Assembly (NCBI GenBank): GCA_944990035.1
Contig: CALYLX010000153.1
Span: 124,001-188,000, forward strand
Reading direction: 5' to 3'
DNA from: Clitopilus passeckerianus
Lineage: Eukaryota; Basidiomycota; Agaricomycetes; Agaricales; Entolomataceae
Length of the DNA: 64,000 nt
The notes under the pieces: model-generated
The model's database searches: none
Told to the model about the DNA's origin: nothing
The model's input: only the letters and a program-made list of their open reading frames with translations
Position numbers and translations under genes: made by a program
Part shown: in pieces, positions 35,301-47,725 of the stretch
Layout of the letters: the number at the start of each line of letters is the position of its first letter
Numbering within the stretch: the stretch's first letter is position 1

Positions 35301-37638
35301 ATGGCCGCTTTTATCCAGGACTTCAATCTTGCAGTTCCACATAAACTCCTTCAAGCAGACTGCCATGTGAAACTCCATCGCCAACCACGGCTGCTCTCGA
35401 AACTCGACACAAACACCTTGCCTCATCTTGGCGTACAAAACTTCGAATAATGTCGTCATCAGACCCATCAAAGTGGAACGGCAGGATGTACCTGCAGCCC
35501 GGCCAGTAGAGCTTTGAGCTACTGGGCACATTTGCCGAGATTGCCGAGGTTGGATCGACCCACCGAACATCCAGTGCGTGTTCCGGTTCTGTTTTTTCGC
35601 CACTTGCAAAAGCTCAAGCTCACGCTCTAGAACATCAGGGTTCATTTCGCCTGGGCTTGGGCAGAGAAACGGGGGGATTTCTGTGACCGAAACTTTGCCG
35701 TTATCAAGGTTCATTGCTCCTCCTTTCCCAGTTTGAGCGTCAACTCATGTTCTTCTGAAGGATATTATTGGGCTCCGTTTGCCCCTTCGCCGTTTCACAC
35801 CATTTTCGTACAGCCAGCGTCGAAGTTGCGCACGTTGCTGTACATTCCCTTGAGGAGTTCGTGCAGTAACTATCGGTTCAGCAATACGAACCAGCTAAAT
35901 TTCTATTGGTGAGCTAATGTTTCCGTTTTGCTCCCATACCGAACCTCTACTCACTGTGAATCTATAGACTTTTCCTACTCCCAGTTGCTTACTCCGTACA
36001 GCAAGCCAAGATGATTTTCCCGATTCATGGTCGCCTTGAACATCGGCCTCAGCACCCTCCGAGGCATCTAGGACGTAAGCATCCGGACGGAGTGCGCTGG
36101 CGTCGTCTTACCAAGGTTTGCATCCCTTTCCACTTCTTCTCCTTAAACGTCTCCTAATGCTTTCCTATAGCTAACATGCCCTGCATTCCGTCGCCAGTTG
36201 TACATCTGCTCGTGAAGCTGGGGCATTCCCGTAGCCCCTGCCTGTATCGTCCGTACACCGAATAAAGACGTTCACCTAAGGCGAGGTCCCAACCTCGCGA
36301 ACATCAAGAGCCACCTTCACGAGCGATATCCTCAGAGTGGCCAGAAACGAGGTGTGCACATCTTCTACTTCTCTTTTCTCCATGCACCCTCGCTGACAAG
36401 CTACTTTTCACAGCGTGTGGTTTCACTCCCTGGAACGTCGTCGCACCTGTTCATAATGCCTAGACACAAGACGACGACAGTGATACATCAGTGGAGGGTC
36501 GTGTCGGGTCCGGCCAGAGCAATGTTGATGTGGCATTGGAAGATGACATCGGAGGAGAGCGGGAGGTTGATGGTGCTCCTGCTACTTGGTTAGTTCTTCA
36601 AATGCTTCCTTGGCAACGTTTCAGCATTCTGATTTCTTCTCCTAGTTGCTACCGCCATGCTTCTACGAGATACAACCAACTTTTCCCTCGTTTGGAATCG
36701 TCAAGTTCTTGCGTAACTGGAAGAGGAGGTTTCCTTTCCAAGCCCTGGTCTCAGTATCTGGAACACCTGCAGCCAAAACAAAGTATGTACATCTTCCAGT
36801 TGTCTTTTCTCCACGCACCTTCGCTAACGAGCTACTTTCACAGAGCAAGACTTTCTCCTTGGAACGTTGTCACGTCTGCTGATAAGGCCTAGACCCAAGA
36901 CGATGCCAACGGTGATGCAGTAGTGGGAGGTCGTGTCCCGTCCAAGTAGAACAAAGGTCATGTGGGATCAAACAACTGGGTCGGCCAGGAGACGATGCGA
37001 TGGAGAACGCCTGACAGAAGGTTTAGGACGTTGATACTGCTCGTATTACTTGGTCTGTTTTTCGGTGCCTTTCTCAACGACGCTTTAACATTCAGACTGG
37101 TTCATCCTTTAGTACTTTAGTCCCCACCGCCATGTTTCCTTAATGCGTAACCACAGCCTTCCCTCTCCTAGTTGGGGTCGTCAGACACCCGGATGACAGA
37201 GATTATTAATTTAGATCTTGCACTAGCGGGCATGAAATAATGCAAGGGTTTATGCGACCTCCGACAGTCGGTTCCACTTCTCCGTGAGCACGATTGGAAC
37301 GATAATTGCCGCCAGGTGATGCCGGGTTTGAAATTTGCCCCTTGACTTCCGGTACTTCCTTCGTAAATCCGAGCCTTAGAGGTTTAGAAGGCTTTCTGCG
37401 GCGCAAACCGCCAGCAGCCGGTACAAGATGGTTACTGGCCAAATGAGCGTAGCCAAGACGGACTACTGAGTGAACCAAAACACCTCGGCAGTCTCGCACG
37501 CATGTGTCAAGCGCTTGGTGGCCAGTTCTGGCCAAAGGTCATCTGATTCTTCATGATCATTCAGAGATACCGTCTCTGAATCGCATCAATCAGTGTCAAC
37601 GAGTCGCAACTTTGACCAGAACCATCACACCCGGGAAC
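32400..37638. other. 5.2-kb region without a supported gene
   Basis: Between NLR1 and NLR2. It holds a degenerate duplicated block (36352-37180), a copy of a dispersed repeat (about 34590-34660) and one marginal minus-strand ORF (35256-35714) that matches nothing I know. Exon-like pieces occur around 36400-36850 but give no continuous protein. It looks like decayed genes or old transposon debris. Confidence 0.4.
36352..37180 (+). repeat. imperfect tandem duplication of about 430 bp, exon-like
   Basis: Unit 1 starts GTGTGCACATCTTCTACTTC (36352) and unit 2 starts GTATGTACATCTTCCAGTTG (36784). Both continue with an intron-like tract ending in CACAG and an exon-like segment encoding PWNVV, then a TAG in the same place and a TQDD-type stretch. 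Unit 1 also has an exon-like stretch QSNVDVALEDDIGGERE. This suggests an old gene duplicated after, or together with, inactivation. Confidence 0.45.
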
Positions 37639-39921
37639 ATGGCCACTGAGAACGAGGAGTGCCAGCCAGATAGGAGCCAAATCAATGTCTCATCCTACCC
37701 CAGTACGAAGGTTACCGCCGATTCTCACCTGTCACTGATCATTCAAAGAAGATGTTACAACGACTTTACAATCATCAGCGATCTCAGCTGGAAATGATGT
37801 GCAAATGAACATCCACAACGTCACAAACATATATCCGTCGTCACAAGGAGGTGGTTCTCCTGATAGCAGATCACGGTAAGCTCGACAGTCCAATGGACAG
37901 AACATACAGACCTAATGTGGAACAGGATAACAAATGAAATTGATGATTTGCTCCCTCTCTGCCCCGTTCATGTTTTCGAACGTGGCCTCCACCACCAACG
38001 CATAGTGAACTTATTGCTGGATTCGCCAAACGCCAGAGTAGTAGTTCTGGGCATGGGCGGGATTGGGAAGACGACTTTAGCCTGCAGTGTTATGTGGGAC
38101 CCTCAGATTCAGGCAGCCTACTCTCGGAAATATTTCATATCTTTCGAAGGCCTCTCTACCAGCGAGATGGTCTACAGCTCACTCGCGAACACCTTCGAGA
38201 TACCACCAGAAGATAGGAAATCTACTCCAAGAATCCTATCGTGGATCCTTCGTTATCTCCGATCAAAACCGACACTGCTGTGCATGGATAACTTCGAGAG
38301 TTTCTGGGAGGTACCAGCCAATCGACGCGAGGCCGACGAGTTTCTTGGTAAACTCTCCTCCCTACCCACTCTGGCAATTATCGCAACATTGCGAGGCTCC
38401 CAAGAGCCGGGCGCCATCCGTTGGACTCGCATTGGCCCGTTAGAACCATTGTCACGAGCTGGGTCGAGCTCTCTTGTCATCGAGATCACCCGGGGTGAAC
38501 TTCAAGGCAGCACAGAGGAACCTTTGCGGAAACTCCTAGATGAAGTGGAGGGTATTCCACTCGGTGTCACCCTAGTGGGTAATCTTCTGAGAGATGGGTC
38601 AGAGACCCCTCAGTCGCTCTGGCACCGCTGGACGCAGGAGAGTACTCGTGCAATAGGCATGGCGGTACAGGACCGTCAATATCGGCTTGACGTATCGCTT
38701 CAGATCTCCATATTCGGTCCACGGATGGATGTCGACTCCAGAGCTGTCTTGACCGCCATCGCTCTACTGCCTAGCGGCCTGTCGTCGGATGAAAACTGGA
38801 TCGATGAATTCCAAACTCTACTTTCCCCAACGACTAATCTTCGTAACTGCCTTAGAGCCCTGCTTGATACAGCACTATGCTCCCTCGTTAAGATCACGTC
38901 TCCCCCTCGTTACCAACTCCTTGCCCCAGTCAGAGAATTCTGCACCAAGAACTTACCCCTCAACGTCGAGATTACCCGGAAGTTAATCGATCTCTATACA
39001 TACCGGCTTGAAGAATCTCCGACCTACGATTCAACTTTAGAATACGCTTGGGTCACCAACGAGCTCACCAATATTAGCTCTATACTGAACTTCGCTTTTT
39101 CCATCTCCTACTTTTCCGACTCACTTGCAGACGCATGCGCAACATACACAGAGTGGATGGATTATCTTGGCTCCTCGACAACAGACATCATACGGAAAGC
39201 AATAGACGCCAGTCACGAGTATCCTACCGCTAAGGCAAGGTGTCTCCAGTCACTTGCTATTGTCGTGAGACGTCAGGATCACTGCGAAGCAGCGGTGGAG
39301 TTCCTCCGGCAGGCATTATCAATTCACAAGGAGGTTGGAGATATGGCAGAGGAGGCTTGGGACTTAATGTTGCTCGGGGAAGCCTACAGGCTACTTAACA
39401 GGTATCGGGACTCTGAAACGGCCCTAAAAGATGCCTTGGAACTCTACCGAGAGGACAATAACAATCACGGTAATGCGCACTGCCTAATTGCCCTTGCTGA
39501 TCTTCATAACGAGATCGGCGAATTTGCGAAGGCGGAAACTGCTTCCAAGGAGGCAATCGTGGTCTATGACTCAATAGGCGACCGACTAGGAGGGGCAAGC
39601 GCCCAGACCACACTTGGGTGGGCGCGTATGAAGGCAGAGAACTCAGAAGAGGCAGCGGAGGCTTTCACAAAGGCGTATGATATCTGTACGGAGATCAGTT
39701 ACACCCACGGCCAAGGACGAGCGCTGCACGATCTCGGCTTGGCACACAGGCTGAATGGTAGCACAAACCATGCTATTCATTTCCTTGAAGAGTCTATCAA
39801 GGTTTACCAGCAAATTTCTGCTGCTACTGATGCCGAGATTGTGAGGAAGGAACTTTTGGAGCTCCTTTCAACGAAGCCTCAGGAGGCGCCAATCTCTGAA
39901 CCAGAGGTCTGTTCTCAGTAG
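37639..39921 (+). CDS. NLR2: NB-ARC, TPR protein with a short non-helical N-terminus, 728 aa
   Basis: Proposed exons 37639-37702, 37749-37875 and 37926-39921 give 2187 bases in frame. The NB-ARC and TPR parts are well supported: P-loop GMGGIGKT, Walker B LLCMDNFESFWE, TLRGSQEPG, GIPLGVTLVGNLLRD, and about five TPRs to the end. The N-terminal 85 residues lack the helical module of the other six genes. They carry SAGNDVQMNIHNVTNIY followed by a Gly/Ser linker (PSSQGGGSPDSRS), a layout like the amyloid signalling motifs of some fungal NLRs. Intron 1 ends in AAG, so the start is the weakest point. The alternative is a start at 37806, which still keeps MNIHNVTNIY. Confidence 0.8.
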
Positions 39922-42220
39922 CTATACATTGGCTCTTACTGACTCGTACCCCTCCAAGGTGCATTGATTGCTCTGGTTGCGGTCGGGACCTTTAAGAAAA
40001 TTGTTCACTGATAACTCAGAAATATCTCACCCTGATGATATCGCGTGTGGAAACCAGCTACATAAACTGATGTAATATACCTCTACTACTCGATGGTCTG
40101 AATAATATAAGCATACCCCCGACCTCACAGTCCGACCACCCACATGATAAGATTCCCCATTTGGCCAATTGCTGTGGGGCACAATCTCCAACGTTGCTAA
40201 TCGCGTGGCACGACACTGGCAATCTTCTTTTATGGCCGCCACCACCACCAAAGCAACGTCTACTCATTCGGCGCTCTCGCCGGATTAAAACCATGCGCAC
40301 GTGAAGAACGATGTGAATAATGCAGGTAGGTGCTTACACTCAAACTTCAATGATTTTTCCTGACGGCGGATCGTTAATCCTGCAGATGTAGTAGCAATGT
40401 CTTCGAACAGGAATTCCACACACCCCGGACGCTTCGAGTTGCAAGGGGCTATCACTATGGCGCAGGCTTTGACTCGAAGGTTGAGCTATATATGATAGAC
40501 ACCGGTATGTTGTGATCTCCACACTCGGCGTTTTTGGCCTGATTGTCGAGGATTATAGCTACATCTACCACATGGAATCTGGCGCCACGAACATCCTGAT
40601 ACATAAAGGTACATATCAACTTCATTCCAGTGAATGCATGCATGACCGTGTAGCATTAAAAATGATGCAGTTCTCGAGCACCTCTGTCGACCGCCCCTCG
40701 ATTTCGATAACTTCGTCCCTGAAACACAGCTTCACTTTTCTTCAAGATAACGAGTAAGGATAAACATGGAGAGAACACTGAACAAAAGCCCTTGGAGCAG
40801 TTTGCACAACTTTGCAGGCAAGTATTCTGACGGACTTCGCAATCATCGGTACGTCTTGATAAATCAAACCAACACGAAGCACGACTGACCAAGAATCAAC
40901 AGACAGACTACGCCTCTTTCACGCAACACTACTTTGGGCCGGGTACCATTGTGGCGACTGATTCGTATTCAAAGGTCACCTAACGGATCGCCTTAGATGC
41001 TGCCCGTGGGACTAGGTGTATATTCAGATCTTCGAGCTGAAGGCATACACACCAAGATGTACGCCGATACGGTTATTTATTAGTCCATTCCTATTATTTC
41101 ACGGTGGCCACCTAATTACCACTTGCCAGAGTCGTAGATTAGCAATAAAGGGGCGAGTGGGTGTATATTAATAGTATCTGTATCCTGTAATTCATCATAT
41201 CTCCGGTTCTCAAACATGTAAGTCAATTTGTGGGTCGAGTTGCGAGGTGACCTGGGAGACTTTCTGCGAATCGGGTGGAATGAACCGGCGAGCAATCTCT
41301 GGAGGGTGGGAAAGAGTAGAGTCAGCGGGTCGGGCCGTCAGGATTTCCGTGGTGTTGGATAGACACATTTCTTCGATTAACAGGACTCAGTTAGTAACTA
41401 TCAGGCTCAAATACACGCAGTGGAGAGTAAGTGTCCTAACGAGGAACATCTTTCGTCCAGAAATACCTGGGAGGCTTCACAACTGCAGAACCGGTGTCGC
41501 TGATTTCTCCTTCTACCGTAATGTAATCGTAATTCACCAGTCATGTGTTTACAAACAGAGCCATGACACTTAGAAACGGGACTTCATTGGGACTTTGCTC
41601 ATATACATCATGGAAGCCGGTGTGAATTTCTGTTTGGAGACTATTGATTGACAGACTCGGAGGTGTCGTTCCTGCCAAAACCTGAAGCCTCCGAGGACCG
41701 AGACGGCGAAGCCGCATGTCTTGTAGAATCTATATATAACCTAACACTGAAGGTACTCGACCATTGAGTGGCATCGGAATGGTGGTCCGACTCGAATGTC
41801 ACTCAAGTTTAAACCCGCTCACCTCGGGGTATCATGAGCTGGAGGCTTTTAATCCGAGAACTAACGCTTTGGAAGGTTTGGTCGTTAGTGTGGATGTCAA
41901 GGTAGTACTTGGCACTTGTGCACTACAGGTGAGCTGACATTGTCAGTGACAAGGGGACACAGGAGCCTATGGCGAAACGATCAACCTCCACCCCGCTATT
42001 TGCTTCACAAGGTGATGCGTAACAACGCGTGTTCAATTTCCTTGAATGCCGTCCAAATGTGCAACTCAGCAGTTTCGGTCATAACGGATGATTGCAACGA
42101 CGATTGAGACCGGGTCATGGGGTACATCATGGCGCCCACGTGTTTGAAGCGATCTTGATGACGCGACGAGAGAGGATGGTCTGGTGCCATTGGTTCGCCA
42201 AAAACTCACCAACAACCGTC
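39922..42220. other. 2.3-kb intergenic region, no supported gene
   Basis: Between NLR2 and NLR3. It contains the second copy of the Helitron terminal hairpin (41702-41725) and a copy of a dispersed repeat (about 41950-42035) just upstream of NLR3. ORFs here are short and unsupported. Confidence 0.45.
41702..41725 (+). repeat. second Helitron 3' terminal hairpin
   Basis: GACGGCGAAGCCG then CATGTCTTGTA, identical to 28187-28210 except for one loop base. No Helitron gene lies upstream, so it would be the end of a non-autonomous or captured Helitron inside the NLR cluster. Confidence 0.55.
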
Positions 42221-45057
42221 ATGTCCCGGAAGGTGGGGAGCGAAATTCATCAACTAGCCCTCACTTCGACCATCCACGGGTCGACATCAATGCAGACATC
42301 AGCAATTGTAACCCATCAGCATCTGATCTCCAGAAACGCAGAAGTCGGCACGCCAATAGTGGAAGATGCCTGTTCACTCGCACTTACGATTACGAGTCTG
42401 TTGAAGGACGTGGCCGACGCAGCTGGGAATCTGCCGTATATCGAAGGTATTGCTGGCATCATATCCCAGCTTCTTCAGATCCAGCAGGTAAGGATGGCCG
42501 TAATCAAATAAGTCTGCGATTTCTGACGTTCCCCGTAGGAGCTTCAGGCGCATTCGAAACGGTGCAACGAGCTCTTGGAGAAAGTGCTTCGTCGAGGGAA
42601 AGTCGTTTTCGAGCAGTGGAAAAGGCTGAAGGCTCGCAGGGAGGACGAGCGATTCCAAGAGCTATTAAAACAGCTCGAGGATTATCAGAGGCACGAGATC
42701 AATAATATATCTCCAACTATGGTGGCTAACATTTGCGAAGCTTATTACAGCAAGTCTATCAGGTCTTACAGCGAATGGCAACCCGGAAGTTTCTGCGTCG
42801 ACTCTTCGACCGAGGATTGGACGAGCTGAATGAGCTTGACCGCAGAATCGACAGTTTCGGTGTCGATATTATTCTGGTGAGTATTCCCATCTCGGGTCGG
42901 GTCGTGTCAAGTTGGTTAACACTCTACTCTGAAGAGGGGCGTGACGCAAACATTGAGTGATATGAACGTTCGGCGTAAGTCAGATGAAAGCAGAAGGACG
43001 TAAGTGGCCATCATCTTACTTTCTTGATCTTGTACCAGATAATTTATATCTCATTCAGGTCATCATCCACTGGGATTTTAGCTCTCCCTCCTCCAAACCC
43101 TGCCTGCATGCTTGAGCGTGATGCTCAGCGAAGGGAAATTGTCGATGCACTCTTGACCTCCCCCAATGCCCGAGTGGCGATCCTCGGAATGGGTGGAATT
43201 GGGAAGACAACACTCGCCTCCAGTGCCATGAGAGACTCTGGCGTCGTCGCTGCTTATCCGCGTCGCCTTTTTCTGTCTTTTGAGGGTCTCTCTACCACCG
43301 AACTTGTCTACAACTCCCTCGCAAACACCTTCATGATTCCTGCGGAGTTTCGGAAATCACAATCACAAATCCTAGACCACATCATGCACTATCTATCGAA
43401 GGAGCCGACACTCATATGCATAGATAATTTCGAGACATTTTGGGAGGTCCCGGAGAATCGTCGTTCTGCTGACGACTTCCTTGGACACTTGTACTCCCTG
43501 CCTGAGCTTTCTCTGATCGTCACTCTGCGAGGCGCTCAGGAACCCGGCAATAATCCTTGGCTGCGCATTGGTCCATTGCAGCCGCTGTCGCAGACTGCAT
43601 CGACTGATCTTGTCAAGAATATCACTCGAGGCAAACTCCACGAGAGTGAAGAAGCACCCCTAGCGAGTCTCCTTGAGGCTGTTTCTGGAGTACCGTTAGC
43701 AGTCACTCTGGTTGGGAATCTACTTAGAGACGGCTCGGAGACCCCTCACTCGTTGTGGCGACGATGGACGAAAGAAAGTGTGCACGCAATTGGGACAGAG
43801 GTGGTGGATCGTCAATACCGACTTGATGTGTCACTTAAACTTTCCATCTTCAGCCCGCGAATGACCCCCAGCTCGAGAGATCTATTGGTTGCCATTGCTC
43901 TGCTGCCAGCCGGTCTCTCATCCGAAGAAAGTTGGATAGACAGCTTCCAATCCATACTTCCCCCATCTATTAATCTCCATGACGGCCTCACGGCTCTACG
44001 CAACGTCGCACTGTGTACGCACGAAAAGCAAACATCTCCCCATCGCTTTCATCTCCTTTCACCCGTTAGAAGATACTGCATGCAGAGCCCTCCACTCGAT
44101 GAACTTGTTACTCGGAAACTGATCGACCTATACGCCACCCGACTCTCAAAATATCCCGAATACAATTTGAGTTCAGAGTACTCATGGTTTACCAATGAGC
44201 TCCCCAACGTTACCGCTGTGCTCAACTACGCCATTTCCTCCCAATACATCACCGACGACGTTGCGTACGCCTGTGCTTCGTACACGGATTGGATGGACTA
44301 TCTTGGCTCTCCAGTCACAGATATCATCCAGAAGGCAATCGATGCTCTCCCACAGCAGTCTACTGCCAAAGGACGATGTCTTCGTACACTCGCTGATGTG
44401 CTAAGAGGACGGGATCAGTACGATGAAGCAGTTAGACTGCTACAGCTGGCACTGGAAATCCATAGAGGCGTTGGAGACTCAAGACAGGAGGCTCGAGACC
44501 TTTGGCTACTCGGCGAGGTCTTCCGAATGCTCGACAAGCTCGACAAGGCAGAAGCCTCCTTGAAAAACGGGCTCGAACTCTGTCAGAAAGGGGAAGATCT
44601 CGAGTGTAAATCGAACTGCCTATACCATCTGGCTTTGGTTTACAACAAGGCAAATGACTTTTCCCGAGCGGAAAGTTCTGCGAACGAGGCAATAGAACTC
44701 TACCGATCATTGAAGAATCAGCTAGGCGAGGCGAATGCGCTCAACACTCTTGGATGGACCTATATGAAGGAGGATAAGGTGGAGCTGGCAGTGGAGACCT
44801 TAACGGAGGCGTATAACATCTACAAGGAAATCAAGTACCCATATGGGCAAGCTGATGCGATGTTGTGCCTGGGCTTGGTCCATGAGCAAACTGGGCATCT
44901 AAGCGAAGCCGTTCAGTGTCTCCAAAGAGCTATCCCACTCTTCGAGCAAGCCTCTACCCCAACCGACGCACAGGAGGCTAAAGATGTCCTTACACGGGTC
45001 TTCTTACGATTAAATAATCAAGAGGCGCCCATTGTGGACAACAAATGCGTAGAGTAA
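42221..45057 (+). CDS. NLR3: helical domain, NB-ARC, TPR protein, 872 aa
   Basis: Exons 42221-42487, 42539-42690, 42741-42876, 42935-42999 and 43059-45057 total 2619 bases in frame, the same coding length as NLR1. The N-terminal module shows NLPYIEGIAGIISQLLQIQQ, ELQAHSKRCNELLEKVLRRG and FLRRLFDRGLDELNELDRRI. NB-ARC motifs are GMGGIGKT (about 250-257), LICIDNFETFWEVP, TLRGAQEPG and GVPLAVTLVGNLLRD; TPRs follow from about residue 650. Intron 2 is unusual: it starts GC (GCACGA) and ends AAG, and intron 3 also ends AAG. Homology to NLR1 fixes these joins. If the GC donor is not spliced well, the protein would be truncated in exon 2. Confidence 0.87.
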
Positions 45058-47725
45058 TAGCGATTTTGGTAATTGAGCAGTGTTATACGTAGGAGGAATT
45101 TGTGGTGCAGAAGATAATCACATATTTTACTGGGGTGTGTCGCGGATCCGGCCTGAGGAAGACGCGACCTAAGTACCAAAATCGAACATGCGTTATTATT
45201 CATCGGCTTGTAAAACAAATAATCAACACAGCGGAGAGACATCACCTTAATCTTTTCCACTTCGTTTCCTGGGCCCTTGAGCCTTCCGCCACTACGAAAG
45301 TCCTCTCTATTCAGCCTATATCTCGGGTACTCGGAGAGATATCTACAGCAACTGTTATCTTGATGTGGGTTGGTCCATTTGCCGGACTTTTGTTCAGGAG
45401 TAATTGCTGACCGTCCTTGTCTACGACAGCGCGCACTGCAGCTGTTACCAACATTCAAATACTTCAGGCAAGGTGCAAAATTCGCAGGAAAACACCATGA
45501 TTTCATATGTGGAGGCCTTGCCGGGATCGATAATCCTGCCGGGTGAGTAGATTTTTTCTTCAAATTTGCGTCGTCGCCGTGCTAGCGACTCCTAGTACAC
45601 CAACTCTCTATCTTTTTTCTTTTTCGAAATTTCCATGGCTTTTGTGGCATACTCTCCCCTCATAACTCACTAGAAGCAGCTTTCTGACCTACGTTCTCGT
45701 CTCTCATCAGGTTCTTGAAATTCGACCACAAGTCATCGAGCAACAGCAGCGCGAGCAGGATGTGCCTTCCAACCCGAAGACTCCCACCACATCACACCAG
45801 AGCTCTAACAACGGACGCAAGTTGCGGTCGGGAAGGTTCTTCTGCATTCACGAGGTCGGTGCTTTGCAAGGTTGAGTATTACCTCCGAAAACTGACCAGC
45901 CGCTTCTTTCCAGCAGTTCCTTTGCAGGGAATAGCTGCGCCCTAAGACGCTGTCTACCCCAAGGCGATGTCAAAGAAACAGTGCTGTTGAAGGCGTGGAG
46001 AGTGAACAGAGAGCGACGGCCCGTTGCTTCAACTTCCGTAAGTTCTCGTCTACCTCGAACTTGAAGCTTTTTGCCTCCCTCCCCTCAAACGCTCTGGGTT
46101 TTCATATTCGAAGAATACGGCTATATGTGCCTTCCTCCTTCCACTCTCTCCGGCCCTCTCCTTGTCCGTCATGCACCCATACTGACATTTCCTTCTCGTA
46201 GACACCCGGTGGGTGTGCACCACAAGTGGCTTGTCAATCAAAGCACAAACCTGTCGCCAGCTACTGCTGCGAACCATGGTTGAGCTTAGAACATCGTTCC
46301 CTCAACGTACCCGCGAAGGTTCGCTATTTCTCGTAAAATCATTCTTTGATTTTGCTGACGTGTACTCCAGTGCCTTCTCCCCCAAAGTCAGATATTTTGC
46401 GAAGTCCTGCACCATCACAGTGGATAGACTTTTCCAACGGCGTGCCAGTGCGACCAAGGCGAACAATAAACAGAAGCTAGGCACGAGCAGGATTAGTACT
46501 CTGCGGTGCGCCGGAGGTTCGTCTTTCCTCTACGTTGGATATTTTCTTCAAAATTGACCCATCTCTTCCTCTTTCAGTATTTTTGGCATACAAATACGAC
46601 ATCCTGATATACGGCCTTAGCCACCCAAAATGACCTACCGGTTATGCAGCGTTCCCGGCCTGCGTTGTCGGACGCGACATGGGTGGAATGCAAATAGAAT
46701 GCCTGCCGGATCGAATTCCTGGTTAGCCGCCTTGCTGAGCCTTAAAATTCGCACTGACGTCTTTCATGTTGCTAGCTCGTTTAGTAACCACCAGTTGTCG
46801 ACTTGCAGCGCCATGGTACCTCATCTACAGGTCGTCCACTGGCAAGACGGCTCCGACCATAAATCGGCAGTGATGCTGGGGTCGGAGATCTGACAGATTT
46901 GGGTGAAAACCCCTGTATTTGGCGCATTGCGGGTTTCGGAAGGTTCGTCTCCTCTAGAATTGGGTACCGAGTTTCAAAGCTGACACTGGTCTGTTTCTCT
47001 TTTAGGACGCTCCCTCTGTCACTTACGACATGCACATATTGGAGGACCCTGAGGCATACGTGCCGTTGAAGGTGGCCTGGCCCTCACGAACCGACTGGTT
47101 CCACTATCGACATTCTACTAGAGTTGTCTTTACTTTGCACTCTCTTACAAGCAGGTCCTTGAGTCATTCCCCTCCATCTCCTTGTTGCATCATGTACTAC
47201 CTTACAAGGCATGGTTACGCTACCATATGATTCTGAATTGACTCTCTTTGCTCCCAAACCTTGAATGAACGTCAGTAATTTCTTTAGATATAGCTTACGT
47301 GCTTGTGAACACGTAAACCGGCGCTTCCCAGATGCTTCGCATTCCAACCCCTGGCACCAATGTACCGCCGAGACGACAGTATACGTCAGCTACATCCGGT
47401 CAAGTGCCAACCGGGCTTGAGATGGGATGTTCGTTGTCCCTGGCCGGGAGCGGTAGGTTTCCTGAGCTTATACACTAAGCTTTCCGGCTAACTTTGGGTT
47501 CTAGTGCATACTATACGCGGGATAACTAACGCGAAACGCACATATTGGCTTTGCATGCGTATAACGGGAGCATTTGCAGCCGACGTCTTTCAGTGCCGTG
47601 TGGTTAGGATCGACATAAATATTTGTACTGTATTTCTATTGTATTTTAGTCTGTTTCTGATATGTACAGGAATATACCGAACATGATGGAACTTTGAGCT
47701 AACCACTTGCTGCCTTAGTGGTCCA
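45058..47725. other. 2.7-kb region with decayed exon-like segments
   Basis: Lies between the 3' ends of NLR3 and NLR4. Several intron-like tracts occur (for example GTGAGTAG...CTCCTAG at 45542-45595, and a tract ending CTTTTAG near 47005), but the pieces between them do not join into one frame. A minus-oriented copy of the dispersed repeat lies near 45180-45240. This resembles the decayed block at 36352-37180. Confidence 0.35.

Noticed and set aside
35256..35714. 152-codon ORF on the minus strand
   Set aside because: Composition is protein-like in two overlapping frames, but there is no motif, family, neighbour or splice evidence; kept as a note in the intergenic entry.
40340..41573. Short ORFs on both strands between NLR2 and NLR3
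   Set aside because: All are under 110 codons, without start context, motifs or similarity to the surrounding families.
45542..47600. Multi-exon gene on the plus strand between NLR3 and NLR4
   Set aside because: Intron-like tracts are present, but no combination I tried kept one frame over more than two pieces.
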